46,153 nucleotides of DNA from Spirochaetia bacterium (GCA_017649605.1 JAGCGL010000134.1:1-46153); one strand, 5' to 3'; shown: positions 32,503 through 39,433, counted from the first letter of the stretch. The notes: generated by a model from the letters alone, not told the origin. Program-made: numbers and translations.

Positions 32503-32892
32503 CTAATCTTCCTGTAACATGTTTAATAGTTCTGAAACAGAGGAACAAACTTCTTTTTCACTGTCATACTGTGAATTATATAAAACTACTTGATTATTTT
32601 TTAAACAAATAAAACTACTATTTTTTGTCATAGCAAAAGGTATTAAACTTCTTTCTTTCATCTCGTCCATAAAAGAATTATAAACAGAAAAAACTTCATT
32701 TCTGTTAAATGAGAGCATCTGGCCAAATTCTACTTTTGTACCATCTGCTAGTATAAACTTATTGGGAACAGGTAGTCCTTTGTTGAATTTATTAATTATA
32801 TCTTTCAGATCATTTGGCAGGTTGACATTAAATGTTTTTTCAAAATTATCTAAAGAGTCTTTCAGCGGTATATAATTAATCCATTTTACCAT
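32503..32892 (-). CDS. SUKH/SMI1-KNR4-family immunity protein
   Basis: A 129-residue protein with the SUKH layout: an N-terminal helix leading to FEKTFNVNLPNDLKDIINKFN, and a C-terminal half with LIPFAMTKNSSFICLKNNQVVLYNSQY and a final helix SVSELLNMLQ. SUKH proteins are the most common immunity partners of polymorphic nuclease toxins and bind the toxin domain in the cytoplasm. The start overlaps the toxin stop by 7 bases (ATGGTAA), with GGAGG upstream, which makes it the cognate immunity gene by position. Confidence 0.88.
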   Translation of the reverse strand: MVKWINYIPLKDSLDNFEKTFNVNLPNDLKDIINKFNKGLPVPNKFILADGTKVEFGQMLSFNRNEVFSVYNSFMDEMKERSLIPFAMTKNSSFICLKNNQVVLYNSQYDSEKEVCSSVSELLNMLQED

Positions 32893-34172
32893 GCTATTTC
32901 CTCCAGTTTTTCACCCCAAAAAGAATTTCCGCCTGTATGTCTAGCAGCTTTATGTATGTTGTCGGGTATATAAATAAGATCACCACTAGATGGTAAATGA
33001 TGCCATGCCCCTTGGCTGTAATGTTCCAAAAATGAATTTATTTCTTTTTCGGAAATGTTGTTAGCTTTCATAAAAGACGGATCTCTTAAATTATTTAGAT
33101 TACCTTTTTCAAATTGTAAACGCATTGCAGCTTCTTTTTTCGTAATACCTAGTATTTTCTCGACATTCGGATCTTGTAAATCTTTGAGATATTCTTTTTT
33201 GCACCATTCTTTTGCTTTGTTTGTATTATTCCAAAGAGATTTTGGTGGGTGATAAACCTTATTTACTAGTTTATATGGTTCAAAGTCTGGATTTACAATT
33301 CTATAAAAATTTCCTTCTCCATCATCTGCAAGGAAATATTTATATGTAATACCATTCTTCTGAGAATTAACAAACTCTTTATTTATTATTTCACGACCAT
33401 TTACTTTTTCAACATTCCCTTTATAAGCGCCTAGATACTTTCCATTGGCATCATAAACTTTATTATCAAATACTGTTTTTGTTCCGGTAAAAGCTTTTGC
33501 TGATTTGGCTTCTTTCATTAACACAGAAGCTTTTGTTATTCCACTGATTTCACAAGTAATAACGGCAATTAAATATCCATCACTAGCACCATCTAATGTA
33601 TCATAAACTAATTCTTTTCCCGATTTACCCTCATATATAGCTCGCCCAAGATTTATTATTCCTCCTAGTGCAGTTGCCAAAGATATTTCAACAGGGTTTA
33701 ATTTGTTTGCCACTGTGAGAACAACAGCTTGACAAAAAGTTCCACCTGGTAAAATGAAAGCGACAAGCCAAGTTGATGCTATTATACTTGTTCCAATACC
33801 GAATTTTACCGCTGCCTTTTCCCAGCCCATTTCTATCTGTTTTTCTTTTTCTGCTCTCATTTGGGTATAAGTGACAAAATCATCTTTTTGCCCTGAAAAA
33901 TACCAGTTAGAATAGTACTCAATAAATCTGTGCCTTTCACTAGGATTGATTGTTAATACTTTTTCCAAGAACTTGTCATAAATACCATCTTCTAATAAGA
34001 TGCTATCCTCAATATCCCCATAAATGTCCCCATAGATATCTTCGTAGATGTCTTCATAGATATCTTTGTAGATCTCTTCATAGAGATTGTCCTGCTCTAA
34101 TGTATTATCATTGGCGAACACTTCAAAAGAAATAAAGATAAATAATAATCCAAATATTTGTTTTTTTAGCAT
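32886..34172 (-). CDS. Sec-signal polymorphic toxin with C-terminal HNH/EndoVII (WHH-type) nuclease domain
   Basis: A 428-residue protein. It has a signal peptide (about 1-21; FGLLFIFISFEVFA), then an acidic four-residue tandem repeat (DIYE/DIYG, about 28-54), a helical region, a hydrophobic Gly-rich region (about 125-215), a linker with a KVYDANGKYLGAYKG beta motif, and a C-terminal nuclease domain (about 330-428). The latter carries W390-H391-H392, IPDNIH (H407), RHTGG (H412) and FWG, the hallmarks of WHH-type HNH/EndoVII polymorphic toxins. The adjacent SUKH immunity gene supports this. The export signal is notable for a DNA-directed toxin. No Shine-Dalgarno is obvious, so it is probably coupled to the upstream gene, which ends 13 bases before. 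Confidence 0.85.
   Translation of the reverse strand: MLKKQIFGLLFIFISFEVFANDNTLEQDNLYEEIYKDIYEDIYEDIYGDIYGDIEDSILLEDGIYDKFLEKVLTINPSERHRFIEYYSNWYFSGQKDDFVTYTQMRAEKEKQIEMGWEKAAVKFGIGTSIIASTWLVAFILPGGTFCQAVVLTVANKLNPVEISLATALGGIINLGRAIYEGKSGKELVYDTLDGASDGYLIAVITCEISGITKASVLMKEAKSAKAFTGTKTVFDNKVYDANGKYLGAYKGNVEKVNGREIINKEFVNSQKNGITYKYFLADDGEGNFYRIVNPDFEPYKLVNKVYHPPKSLWNNTNKAKEWCKKEYLKDLQDPNVEKILGITKKEAAMRLQFEKGNLNNLRDPSFMKANNISEKEINSFLEHYSQGAWHHLPSSGDLIYIPDNIHKAARHTGGNSFWGEKLEEIAW
34011..34085 (-). repeat. 12-base in-frame tandem repeat in the toxin gene
   Basis: About six units of ATATCTTCGTAG-like 12-mers (plus-strand view) encode the (D/E)IY(E/G/K) repeats near the toxin N-terminus. Because the unit is 12 bases, copy-number change would alter linker length without a frameshift. 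Confidence 0.75.
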
Positions 34173-34185
34173 TACTTTGTTTCTA

Positions 34186-34878
34186 TTAATATCCTATATA
34201 GGAAAATTGAAGATGTTTGCTAGAAAAAGGCATGGGTGTTGGTTCATATTTCTTAATAACTTCACCTATTGTCTTTTTGGATAATTTGTAAATGGCCACA
34301 TCAGTAATTGTTGTTACAATAACACCTACTGTTATAGCCAGCGGAACATTCCCACTCGACAGAATTCCAGTAGTTATACCAGCTGCAGTACCAACAGCTA
34401 TTCCAATCATGTTTCTTCCTGTCCAGATTTGAGGTCGCTGATAATGGGTGAATTCAAAGTTTACTGCTTTTATATCTGTTCCTAGTTTCTTATTGTCTAT
34501 GTCAAATGTTACGTGAGCTGTGGCATTTACTTTTTTTGGCAGAAGTATAACAAAAGAGTTGCCGTCCTTTGTTATACATGGGGTGTCATCAGTATTAACA
34601 ACAACCCCATCAAATTCACTTAAAGTAAATTTAATATCTTTTGGTACTGTAATACGACAAAGAATAACTGCTTGCTCGCTTGAAGTATATTTAGGTTTAA
34701 CAGTAAAATCGTACCTAACTCTGAGACTTTTATCTTTTACAGTTGTAGTAGGTATCATATTAGGTTTTAAGACTTTATTACCAGCTTGAAAAGTCTGAGA
34801 AACAGAAACTGTTGCTGGGTCTGCCCAAAGTGTTGTTACTATCGAACCTAACATTAAAAAAAATAAAACCTTTTTCAT
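34186..34878 (-). CDS. Secreted/membrane protein, paralogue of the 27942-28547 product
   Basis: A 230-residue protein with a signal peptide (MKKVLFFLMLGSIVTTLWA). A domain at about 40-135 is shared with the 27942 protein (LRVRYDFTVKPKY, ILCRITVPKDIKF, FVILLPKK, AHVTFDI). A C-terminal hydrophobic Gly/Ala/Ile-rich segment (about 155-200; GIAVGTAAGITTGILSSG) may insert into a membrane. AAGGATGG precedes ATG 34878. It is first in the operon secreted protein-toxin-immunity-ABC. The shared placement of the two paralogues upstream of a larger exported protein suggests a delivery or partner role (inference). No known family is recognised. Confidence 0.78.
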   Translation of the reverse strand: MKKVLFFLMLGSIVTTLWADPATVSVSQTFQAGNKVLKPNMIPTTTVKDKSLRVRYDFTVKPKYTSSEQAVILCRITVPKDIKFTLSEFDGVVVNTDDTPCITKDGNSFVILLPKKVNATAHVTFDIDNKKLGTDIKAVNFEFTHYQRPQIWTGRNMIGIAVGTAAGITTGILSSGNVPLAITVGVIVTTITDVAIYKLSKKTIGEVIKKYEPTPMPFSSKHLQFSYIGY

Positions 34879-34942
34879 TTATCCATCCTTTTTTATGTAA
34901 AATTAATAATTTCTTTCTTTATATCATAAAATCTAATCATTT

Positions 34943-35284
34943 TCAATCACTACGCACCCACTTGCCCCCGCGGGTCTTGTGCACCACCGGCTTTCCCGCT
35001 TCATGCACTGTATCGTCCACCAGCTCAAGGTGATTTTCATCCACCACCTTGATGAGTGTCCGATGTACCGCTCCAGATGCTCTCCCTTGCTGATTTATGA
35101 CCTCAGGCCATGTAATTTCCAGGATGTCCCCGCTGCCCACTATGTCTCTGATCTTTGCGCTTCCTATGGTGTCATCCATTTGAAATATAATAAAATCGAT
35201 GAACTGATAGATTTTGACTGTCTGGCTGCCGGTGCTCCAAATGCCGCTTAGAATGATCGGGTCTACTTCCTCTAAGTACTTCAT
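34943..35284 (-). CDS. Small unknown protein under a WYL box
   Basis: A 113-residue, probably beta-rich protein (ILSGIWSTGSQTVKIYQF; GAVHRTLIKVVDENHLELVDD; C-terminal GGKWVRS). It is a paralogue of the 29711 product but has the higher-GC codon use of the wider genome, whereas the 29711 copy is AT-rich. I chose ATG 35284, because the frame extends to a GTG inside the upstream WYL box. There is no good Shine-Dalgarno; CATAAT lies 6 bases upstream of the ATG, so a leaderless transcript is possible. The WYL box covers 35304-35323. Its function is unknown. Confidence 0.75.
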   Translation of the reverse strand: MKYLEEVDPIILSGIWSTGSQTVKIYQFIDFIIFQMDDTIGSAKIRDIVGSGDILEITWPEVINQQGRASGAVHRTLIKVVDENHLELVDDTVHEAGKPVVHKTRGGKWVRSD

Positions 35285-35303
35285 GCCCCGATTATGGCAT
35301 GTG

Positions 35304-35323
35304 AAATGTGGTGTAAAAGCCAC
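35304..35323 (-). promoter_or_regulatory. WYL-type box upstream of the 35284 gene
   Basis: AAATGTGGTGTAAAAGCCAC on the plus strand, with arms GTGGT (35308-35312) and GCCAC (35319-35323). The centre is 22 bases from a CATAAT -10-like element (35296-35291, minus strand). It matches the boxes at 26769, 28581 and 29665. Confidence 0.65.
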
Positions 35324-35335
35324 CTATCTGCAAAT

Positions 35336-35404
35336 TATGTAAAATTACATATAGTAAGTCTTTAGATAATATATATTACATAAAATCAAGCGAAAAATAT
35401 GTAA
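35336..35404 (+). promoter_or_regulatory. Four TATGTAA/TTACATA heptamers upstream of the XRE gene
   Basis: TATGTAA (35336-35342) and TTACATA (35345-35351) form an inverted pair. A second TTACATA (35376-35382) and TATGTAA (35398-35404) follow. The last lies between a weak -35 and TATCAT (35412-35417), consistent with autorepression by the XRE protein. Confidence 0.5.
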
Positions 35405-35423
35405 ATTAGGCTATCATACCACT

Positions 35424-35750
35424 ATGGGATTCAAAGAAAACCTGAAAAGCGAACTCCAGTACACGGGTATGACAGTGCGGGAATTGGCCGAGAAGTCGGG
35501 CGTGAACAAGCAGACTATCGACAACTATCTGAGCACCCACAGCTCCATGCCATCGGCCGAGTCGGCGGTCAAGATAGCCAAGGTCCTTGGTGTCTCGGTT
35601 GAGTTCCTGGTGACAGGGAAGGATTCCCATCCCGCCTCGATTTCCCGCTATGCCCCCGAAGTGCGCAAGATAGCTGACCAGGTCCAGAAGATGACTCCCT
35701 ACGAGCGGCATGTGGTCCTGGGTCTTATCAGGGCCATGGCCGAGAAATAA
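35424..35750 (+). CDS. XRE-family helix-turn-helix regulator
   Basis: A 108-residue protein with an XRE HTH at about 8-65 (TVRELAEKSGVNKQTIDNYL, then SAVKIAKVLGVSVEFLV) and a short C-terminal helix. The codon use is GC-rich, like the chromosome and unlike the AT-rich island. No Shine-Dalgarno is visible; TATCAT ends 6 bases before the ATG, suggesting leaderless initiation. Repeated TATGTAA/TTACATA heptamers upstream are likely operators. It is divergent from the 35284 gene and shares the intergenic region with a WYL box. Confidence 0.9.
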   Translation: MGFKENLKSELQYTGMTVRELAEKSGVNKQTIDNYLSTHSSMPSAESAVKIAKVLGVSVEFLVTGKDSHPASISRYAPEVRKIADQVQKMTPYERHVVLGLIRAMAEK

Positions 35751-35764
35751 CAAAACCTTTTATA

Positions 35765-36172
35765 TTACGCTTTTATTCCTTTCTGCATCTGGCGGCGGCG
35801 CTGCTGATGGGTGTAGAGATACGGTTTGCGCAGGCACTGTGGATGGAGCAGAATATAGAGCCAGCGGCGTCTGCGGTGCCGCTTGTAGTTGGAGACTTTG
35901 ACATCTTTTATTGTGTCGGTGTAGACATCCTGTTTCATGGCCCGCAGGTTGAACAGCATGGAGGCCTGGAGATAGTCGAAGAGCATGCTGTGGCCCTCTC
36001 TGAAGCTGTTATCCTGTTGGGATGGGACTACAAAGGTGGCACGGTAAGAGTCCTTGAGAAGTGCCTCCTGGGCAGAGCGGATATGCTCCTTCTTCTCGGA
36101 CCGGATGAGGATAAATGCATTTATAGCCAGCAGCAGACTGCATATGAACACAGCCATAAATGTATCTTTCAT
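35765..36172 (-). CDS. Small membrane-anchored unknown protein
   Basis: A 135-residue protein with one N-terminal hydrophobic helix (about 5-24; FMAVFICSLLLAINAFILI), a polar region and a strongly basic C-terminus (YKRHRRRRW and QQRRRQMQKG). I recognise no family. A consensus TTGACA-17-TAAAAA promoter ends 6 bases before ATG 36172, and there is no Shine-Dalgarno. The promoter supports this strand and start over the overlapping plus-strand frame, which lacks any such signal. The basic tail could bind nucleic acid or lipid, but this is speculative. Confidence 0.6.
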   Translation of the reverse strand: MKDTFMAVFICSLLLAINAFILIRSEKKEHIRSAQEALLKDSYRATFVVPSQQDNSFREGHSMLFDYLQASMLFNLRAMKQDVYTDTIKDVKVSNYKRHRRRRWLYILLHPQCLRKPYLYTHQQRRRQMQKGIKA

Positions 36173-36178
36173 ACAACA

Positions 36179-36207
36179 TTTTTAGTATGAGATTGCCAAT
36201 ATGTCAA
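36179..36207 (-). promoter_or_regulatory. Consensus promoter, likely leaderless
   Basis: TTGACA (36207-36202), a 17-base spacer and TAAAAA (36184-36179) leave 6 bases to ATG 36172. Confidence 0.65.
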
Positions 36208-36266
36208 ATAATTTCTGAAAAAAGCGCTGAGTTATAAAAATTTTTTATGGATGATATAAGGCGTAT

Positions 36267-36977
36267 TCAATCAGAGAGGATGTACTCCACGGTGGTGACA
36301 ACCCGCACACTCTTGCGCTCAGGAAGTCCTGGTGCCGCATCGTCGATGGAGAAGAGCCCCTGGCTTGCCCTCTTGATTTTTCCTACCTTGCTGCCGGAAT
36401 CGTGAGCAAACTGCTCTGCCGCCTTGTGGGCATTCTGGGTGGCCTCGGCAATCATCTGGGGTTTTATGTCGTTGAGCTTTGTGAACAGGTATTCAACCCG
36501 GCTGTCATAGTCGTGGGAAAGGGCTATTCCTGAGTCCATAAGATCTATGGAGACAGAAAGGGCAGCATTCACTGCATTGATGTTAGATGAGCGGACAAAG
36601 ACAACAACTTTTGCAAAATATTTGTCTCTCTTTCTGGTCTGGTCCATGTATGGATCGGTGGTTGTGTCGGTGATTGCCGGCTCTTTGACTGTAAAATCAG
36701 ACTCCTTGAGTCCATGGGTTTTAAGGAAGGAAATGATGATATTTGTCTTTTTCACAATGTCCTGCCTGAGCTGTGAAAGGTCGTTGCCGCTTAAGGTGAA
36801 TGTCACTGGCCATACTGCCAGATCTGCCTCGATTTCCCGCTCAGAAAGTCCCCGGACCGATACTGTCCGCTGGTCTGCCTTGAGAGCCTTTATACCAAAG
36901 GCGATTGAGAGCCCTGACAAAACTATTCCGATTGCAAGCACTGCTGCGCTTACGATAAAAAATCTTTTATTTTCCAT
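36267..36977 (-). CDS. SIMPL-domain (DUF541/YggE-like) membrane-anchored protein
   Basis: A 236-residue protein with an N-terminal membrane helix (about 6-30; FFIVSAAVLAIGIVLSGLSIAFG) and a SIMPL domain (about 35-235). Family features include VSVRGLSEREIEADLAVW, IISFLKTHGLKESDFTV, the LMDSGIALSHDYDSRVEYLF region and ATQNAHKAAEQFA. SIMPL proteins are periplasmic and linked to oxidative or envelope stress, but the mechanism is unknown. ATG 36977 is chosen by the helix. TTGCCG-17-TATACT ends 8 bases upstream with no Shine-Dalgarno. It is divergent from the ferredoxin gene. Confidence 0.85.
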   Translation of the reverse strand: MENKRFFIVSAAVLAIGIVLSGLSIAFGIKALKADQRTVSVRGLSEREIEADLAVWPVTFTLSGNDLSQLRQDIVKKTNIIISFLKTHGLKESDFTVKEPAITDTTTDPYMDQTRKRDKYFAKVVVFVRSSNINAVNAALSVSIDLMDSGIALSHDYDSRVEYLFTKLNDIKPQMIAEATQNAHKAAEQFAHDSGSKVGKIKRASQGLFSIDDAAPGLPERKSVRVVTTVEYILSD

Positions 36978-36983
36978 ACACTT

Positions 36984-37014
36984 ATAGTATACTATGATAA
37001 GAGGCAGACGGCAA
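36984..37014 (-). promoter_or_regulatory. Promoter of the SIMPL gene with ATAGTATACTAT palindrome
   Basis: TTGCCG (37014-37009), a 17-base spacer and TATACT (36991-36986) on the minus strand. The perfect 12-base palindrome ATAGTATACTAT (36984-36995) could also provide the -10 of the divergent ferredoxin gene. Confidence 0.5.
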
Positions 37015-37018
37015 GAAA

Positions 37019-37234
37019 ATGATGGAAGAAAAACTGCAGAAGAGAAGAAAGGCCCGTGTAGCCCAGGCTGACTGTGTGGCCTGCGGATGCTGCGTGAAGG
37101 TGTGCCCAAAGGGAGCGATAAAGGTGTACAAGGGACTCTATGCCCAGGTTGATGAAGCTCTCTGCATAGGGTGCGGCCGGTGCGCTGCCGAATGTCCTGC
37201 CGCTATCATAGAGGTAGGGGAGATGACAGCATGA
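37019..37234 (+). CDS. Two-[4Fe-4S] ferredoxin-like protein
   Basis: A 71-residue protein with two ferredoxin motifs: CVACGCCVKVCP and CIGCGRCAAECP, each CxxCxxCxxxCP, enough for two [4Fe-4S] clusters. The first motif has one extra cysteine. The basic N-terminus (KLQKRRKARV) is not a signal peptide, so it is cytoplasmic. ATG 37019 or ATG 37022 may be used. The end overlaps the next gene by 4 bases (ATGA), implying that the two Fe-S proteins act together in electron transfer. Confidence 0.92.
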   Translation: MMEEKLQKRRKARVAQADCVACGCCVKVCPKGAIKVYKGLYAQVDEALCIGCGRCAAECPAAIIEVGEMTA

Positions 37235-37809
37235 AGAGGCACTGGTACGACTATCTCTGGATTTTTTCTGCCACCTACCTGATCCTGGGGTTCTTCAACA
37301 TCCTGTTCGCATGGCTGGGGATGCTCTGCTTTATGCTCCCACTCCTGATTGCCATATTCGGTGGCAGCAAGATGTACTGCAACCTCTTCTGCGGCCGCGG
37401 ACAGCTGTTCTCGCTACTGGGCAAGAAGCTCAAGCTTTCTGCCAACCGGAAGCCCCCTGTGTTCCTACATAAGAAGTGGTTCCGCTATGGTTTTCTGACC
37501 TTCTTTATGATCATGTTCGGCAATATGCTGTGGGTCACATACCTGGTAGGTTCCGGAGAGCGCCCCTTAAGCCAGCATGTTAAGCTTCTGTGGAGCATAA
37601 AGCTCCCCTGGCAGTGGGCATACCACGGCGGTGTGGCACCTTGGGTGGCCCAGTTCTCGTTCGGTTTCTACAGTGTTATGCTGACTTCTACTGTGCTTGG
37701 AATAATAACTATGGCTCTGTTCCGACCCCGCACTTGGTGCGTCTACTGCCCGATGGGGACCATGACACAGCTTATCTGTCAGGCCAAGAGGCCGAAAGTC
37801 AAGAAATAA
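37231..37809 (+). CDS. NapH/YccM-like membrane Fe-S protein
   Basis: A 192-residue protein with about four membrane helices and two cysteine motifs at the membrane face: YCNLFCGRGQLF (about residues 49-60) and WCVYCPMGTMTQL (near the C-terminus). These pairs are typical of NapH/NosR/YccM-type quinol-linked electron carriers. ATG 37231 overlaps the ferredoxin stop (ATGA). With the ferredoxin it probably passes electrons from the membrane to a cytoplasmic acceptor, or the reverse. It overlaps the convergent mntP by 11 bases. Confidence 0.85.
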   Translation: MKRHWYDYLWIFSATYLILGFFNILFAWLGMLCFMLPLLIAIFGGSKMYCNLFCGRGQLFSLLGKKLKLSANRKPPVFLHKKWFRYGFLTFFMIMFGNMLWVTYLVGSGERPLSQHVKLLWSIKLPWQWAYHGGVAPWVAQFSFGFYSVMLTSTVLGIITMALFRPRTWCVYCPMGTMTQLICQAKRPKVKK

Positions 37810-38383
37810 AGCTTTTTATAAGAATCTCAAGGCCTATTGCAATCAGGATTGAGCCGCCAAGGACAGAGGCTTTTCCTGAGAGGTGGCTTCCTGCTTTTTT
37901 ACCTATGAGCGCCCCGCCCATGCATATTGCGAATGTGACTATGGCGATGATGAATGATGCAACAAAAGCCATTGCGGTCTGGTACTGGGCGATGGTGAAG
38001 CCCACCGACAGGGCATCGATAGAGGTGGCAACCCCCTGCAGCATAAGGATGCCGAAGGTCAGTTTCTTCCCCTCTTCCTCGGGCTCTCCATGGAGTCCCT
38101 CCATCACCATCTTGCCGCCGATGTAGAGCAGCAGGATAAAGGCTATCCAGGGGATGAAGGGCTGGAACTTCTCGAATACAGTTATGATGGTGTGGACACA
38201 GAACCAGCCTGCCATAGGCATGACAAACTGGAAGAGGCCGTAGGTCCCTGCCATGATGCACATCCCTGTTCTGCCCATGCGCGGGTTTGCAAGGCAGTTG
38301 GCGATAGAGACCGAGAAGGCATCCATAGCCAGCCCGACCCCTAAGAGAACGCAGTTTGTAAAGAATAAAAAGTTCCAGTCCAT
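37799..38383 (-). CDS. mntP: Manganese efflux pump MntP
   Basis: A 194-residue, six-helix membrane protein of the MntP family with the two repeat motifs GLAMDAFSVSIAN and GVATSIDALSVGFT (Asp residues in helices 1 and 4) and a charged central loop (HGEPEEEGKK). It exports excess Mn2+. ATG 38383 has no obvious Shine-Dalgarno and lies just past the pta terminator, so it may depend on read-through or on a promoter I could not resolve. The 3' end overlaps the Fe-S gene by 11 bases on the opposite strand. Confidence 0.93.
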   Translation of the reverse strand: MDWNFLFFTNCVLLGVGLAMDAFSVSIANCLANPRMGRTGMCIMAGTYGLFQFVMPMAGWFCVHTIITVFEKFQPFIPWIAFILLLYIGGKMVMEGLHGEPEEEGKKLTFGILMLQGVATSIDALSVGFTIAQYQTAMAFVASFIIAIVTFAICMGGALIGKKAGSHLSGKASVLGGSILIAIGLEILIKSFIS

Positions 38384-38390
38384 TCTGTAA

Positions 38391-38420
38391 AAAAAGCCCC
38401 AGGATAACCTGGGGCTGAAT
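38391..38420 (-). terminator. Rho-independent terminator of pta
   Basis: On the minus strand AGCCCCAGG-TTAT-CCTGGGGCT is followed by a T-run, directly downstream of the pta stop at 38438. Confidence 0.9.
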
Positions 38421-38437
38421 TTTCAGTCAGTGATTCA

Positions 38438-39433
38438 TCACTTCTTGTTGATTGTTCCAAGAGCTGTGTAAACGATATCTGTTGTGTTGCATCCTCTTGA
38501 AAGGTCGGAAACCGGCTTTGCGAATCCCTGGAAGATAGGGCCGTATGCCTCGAATCCGCCGAAGCGCTGCATAAGCTTGTAACCGATGTTTCCAGCGTTG
38601 ATGTTAGGGAAGATAAGTGTGTTAGGGCTTCCTGCCACTGGTGAGCCTGGTGCCTTGCGTGCTGCAACTTCTGGAATGATAGCTGCATCAAGCTGGAGTT
38701 CGCCGTCAACCTTAAGGTCTGGTGCTTTCTCTTTTACAATTGCCAGTGCCTGTGTAACTCTGTCTACTGTCTCGTGGGAAGCAGATCCCTTGGAGGAGAA
38801 GGAGAGCATTGCAATCTTTGGCTCTGTAAGGAGGAATGAGCGGCATGAGTCTGCTGCTGCAAGTACGATGTCTGCCAGCTGGTTTGCATCTGGCTCGATG
38901 ATTACTGCGCAGTCTGCCAGGATGTAGGATCCCTCGTATCCCCAGTCTGAACCTTTTTTCTCCATGATGAATGCAGAGGAAGCAGTCTTGATTCCAGGTG
39001 CAGTCTTGATAACCTTGAGTGCGGATGAAGCTACAGCTCCGGTGGTGTTCACAGCACCTGCAACCATTGCGTCGCAGTCGCCTTTTCTAACCATCATTGC
39101 ACCCCAGTACAGAGGGTTCAGCATCTCTTTGCGTGCCTGTTCCTCGGTCATTCCCTTAGCTTTTCTAAGCTCGTAATATTCGTTTGCATAAGCGTCGATG
39201 TTTGCAGACTTGGTCGGGTCAACCAGTTTGATTCTGCCGTCAATCTTTACATTCTCTGCTTTTGCTGCGTTCAGGACAGCTCCCTCGTCGCCAACCAGCC
39301 AAACCTCTGCAACAAGGCCTTCGTCTGCAAGAATCTTTGCAGCGTTGATGACTCTCTTGTCAGTTCCTTCTGGAAGAACCAGCTTCTTCTGGTTTTTGAG
39401 GGCTTCAGCCTTCATTCTCTCTATAAATCCCAT
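38438..39433 (-). CDS. pta: Phosphate acetyltransferase
   Basis: A 331-residue short-form Pta with the PTA/PTB fold. Recognisable stretches are LPEGTDKRVINAAKIL at the N-terminus, DCDAMVAGAVNTTGAV in the middle, AMLSFSSKGSASHETVDRV and LIFPNINAGNIGYKLMQR at the CoA/phosphate site. It converts acetyl-CoA and phosphate to acetyl phosphate. Acetate kinase, encoded at 44934-46127, then makes ATP and acetate. AAGGAG precedes ATG 39433. It has its own promoter and terminator, so it is monocistronic and separated from ackA by about 5.5 kb. Confidence 0.97.
   Translation of the reverse strand: MGFIERMKAEALKNQKKLVLPEGTDKRVINAAKILADEGLVAEVWLVGDEGAVLNAAKAENVKIDGRIKLVDPTKSANIDAYANEYYELRKAKGMTEEQARKEMLNPLYWGAMMVRKGDCDAMVAGAVNTTGAVASSALKVIKTAPGIKTASSAFIMEKKGSDWGYEGSYILADCAVIIEPDANQLADIVLAAADSCRSFLLTEPKIAMLSFSSKGSASHETVDRVTQALAIVKEKAPDLKVDGELQLDAAIIPEVAARKAPGSPVAGSPNTLIFPNINAGNIGYKLMQRFGGFEAYGPIFQGFAKPVSDLSRGCNTTDIVYTALGTINKK

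Noticed and set aside
34011..34085. CRISPR-like array
   Set aside because: The units are contiguous 12-mers with no spacers and lie within a coding frame. No other spaced repeats were found in the window.
35807..36190. Plus-strand frame of 127 codons opposite the 35765-36172 gene
   Set aside because: The minus-strand frame has a consensus promoter ending 6 bases from its start and an N-terminal membrane helix. The plus-strand frame has neither.
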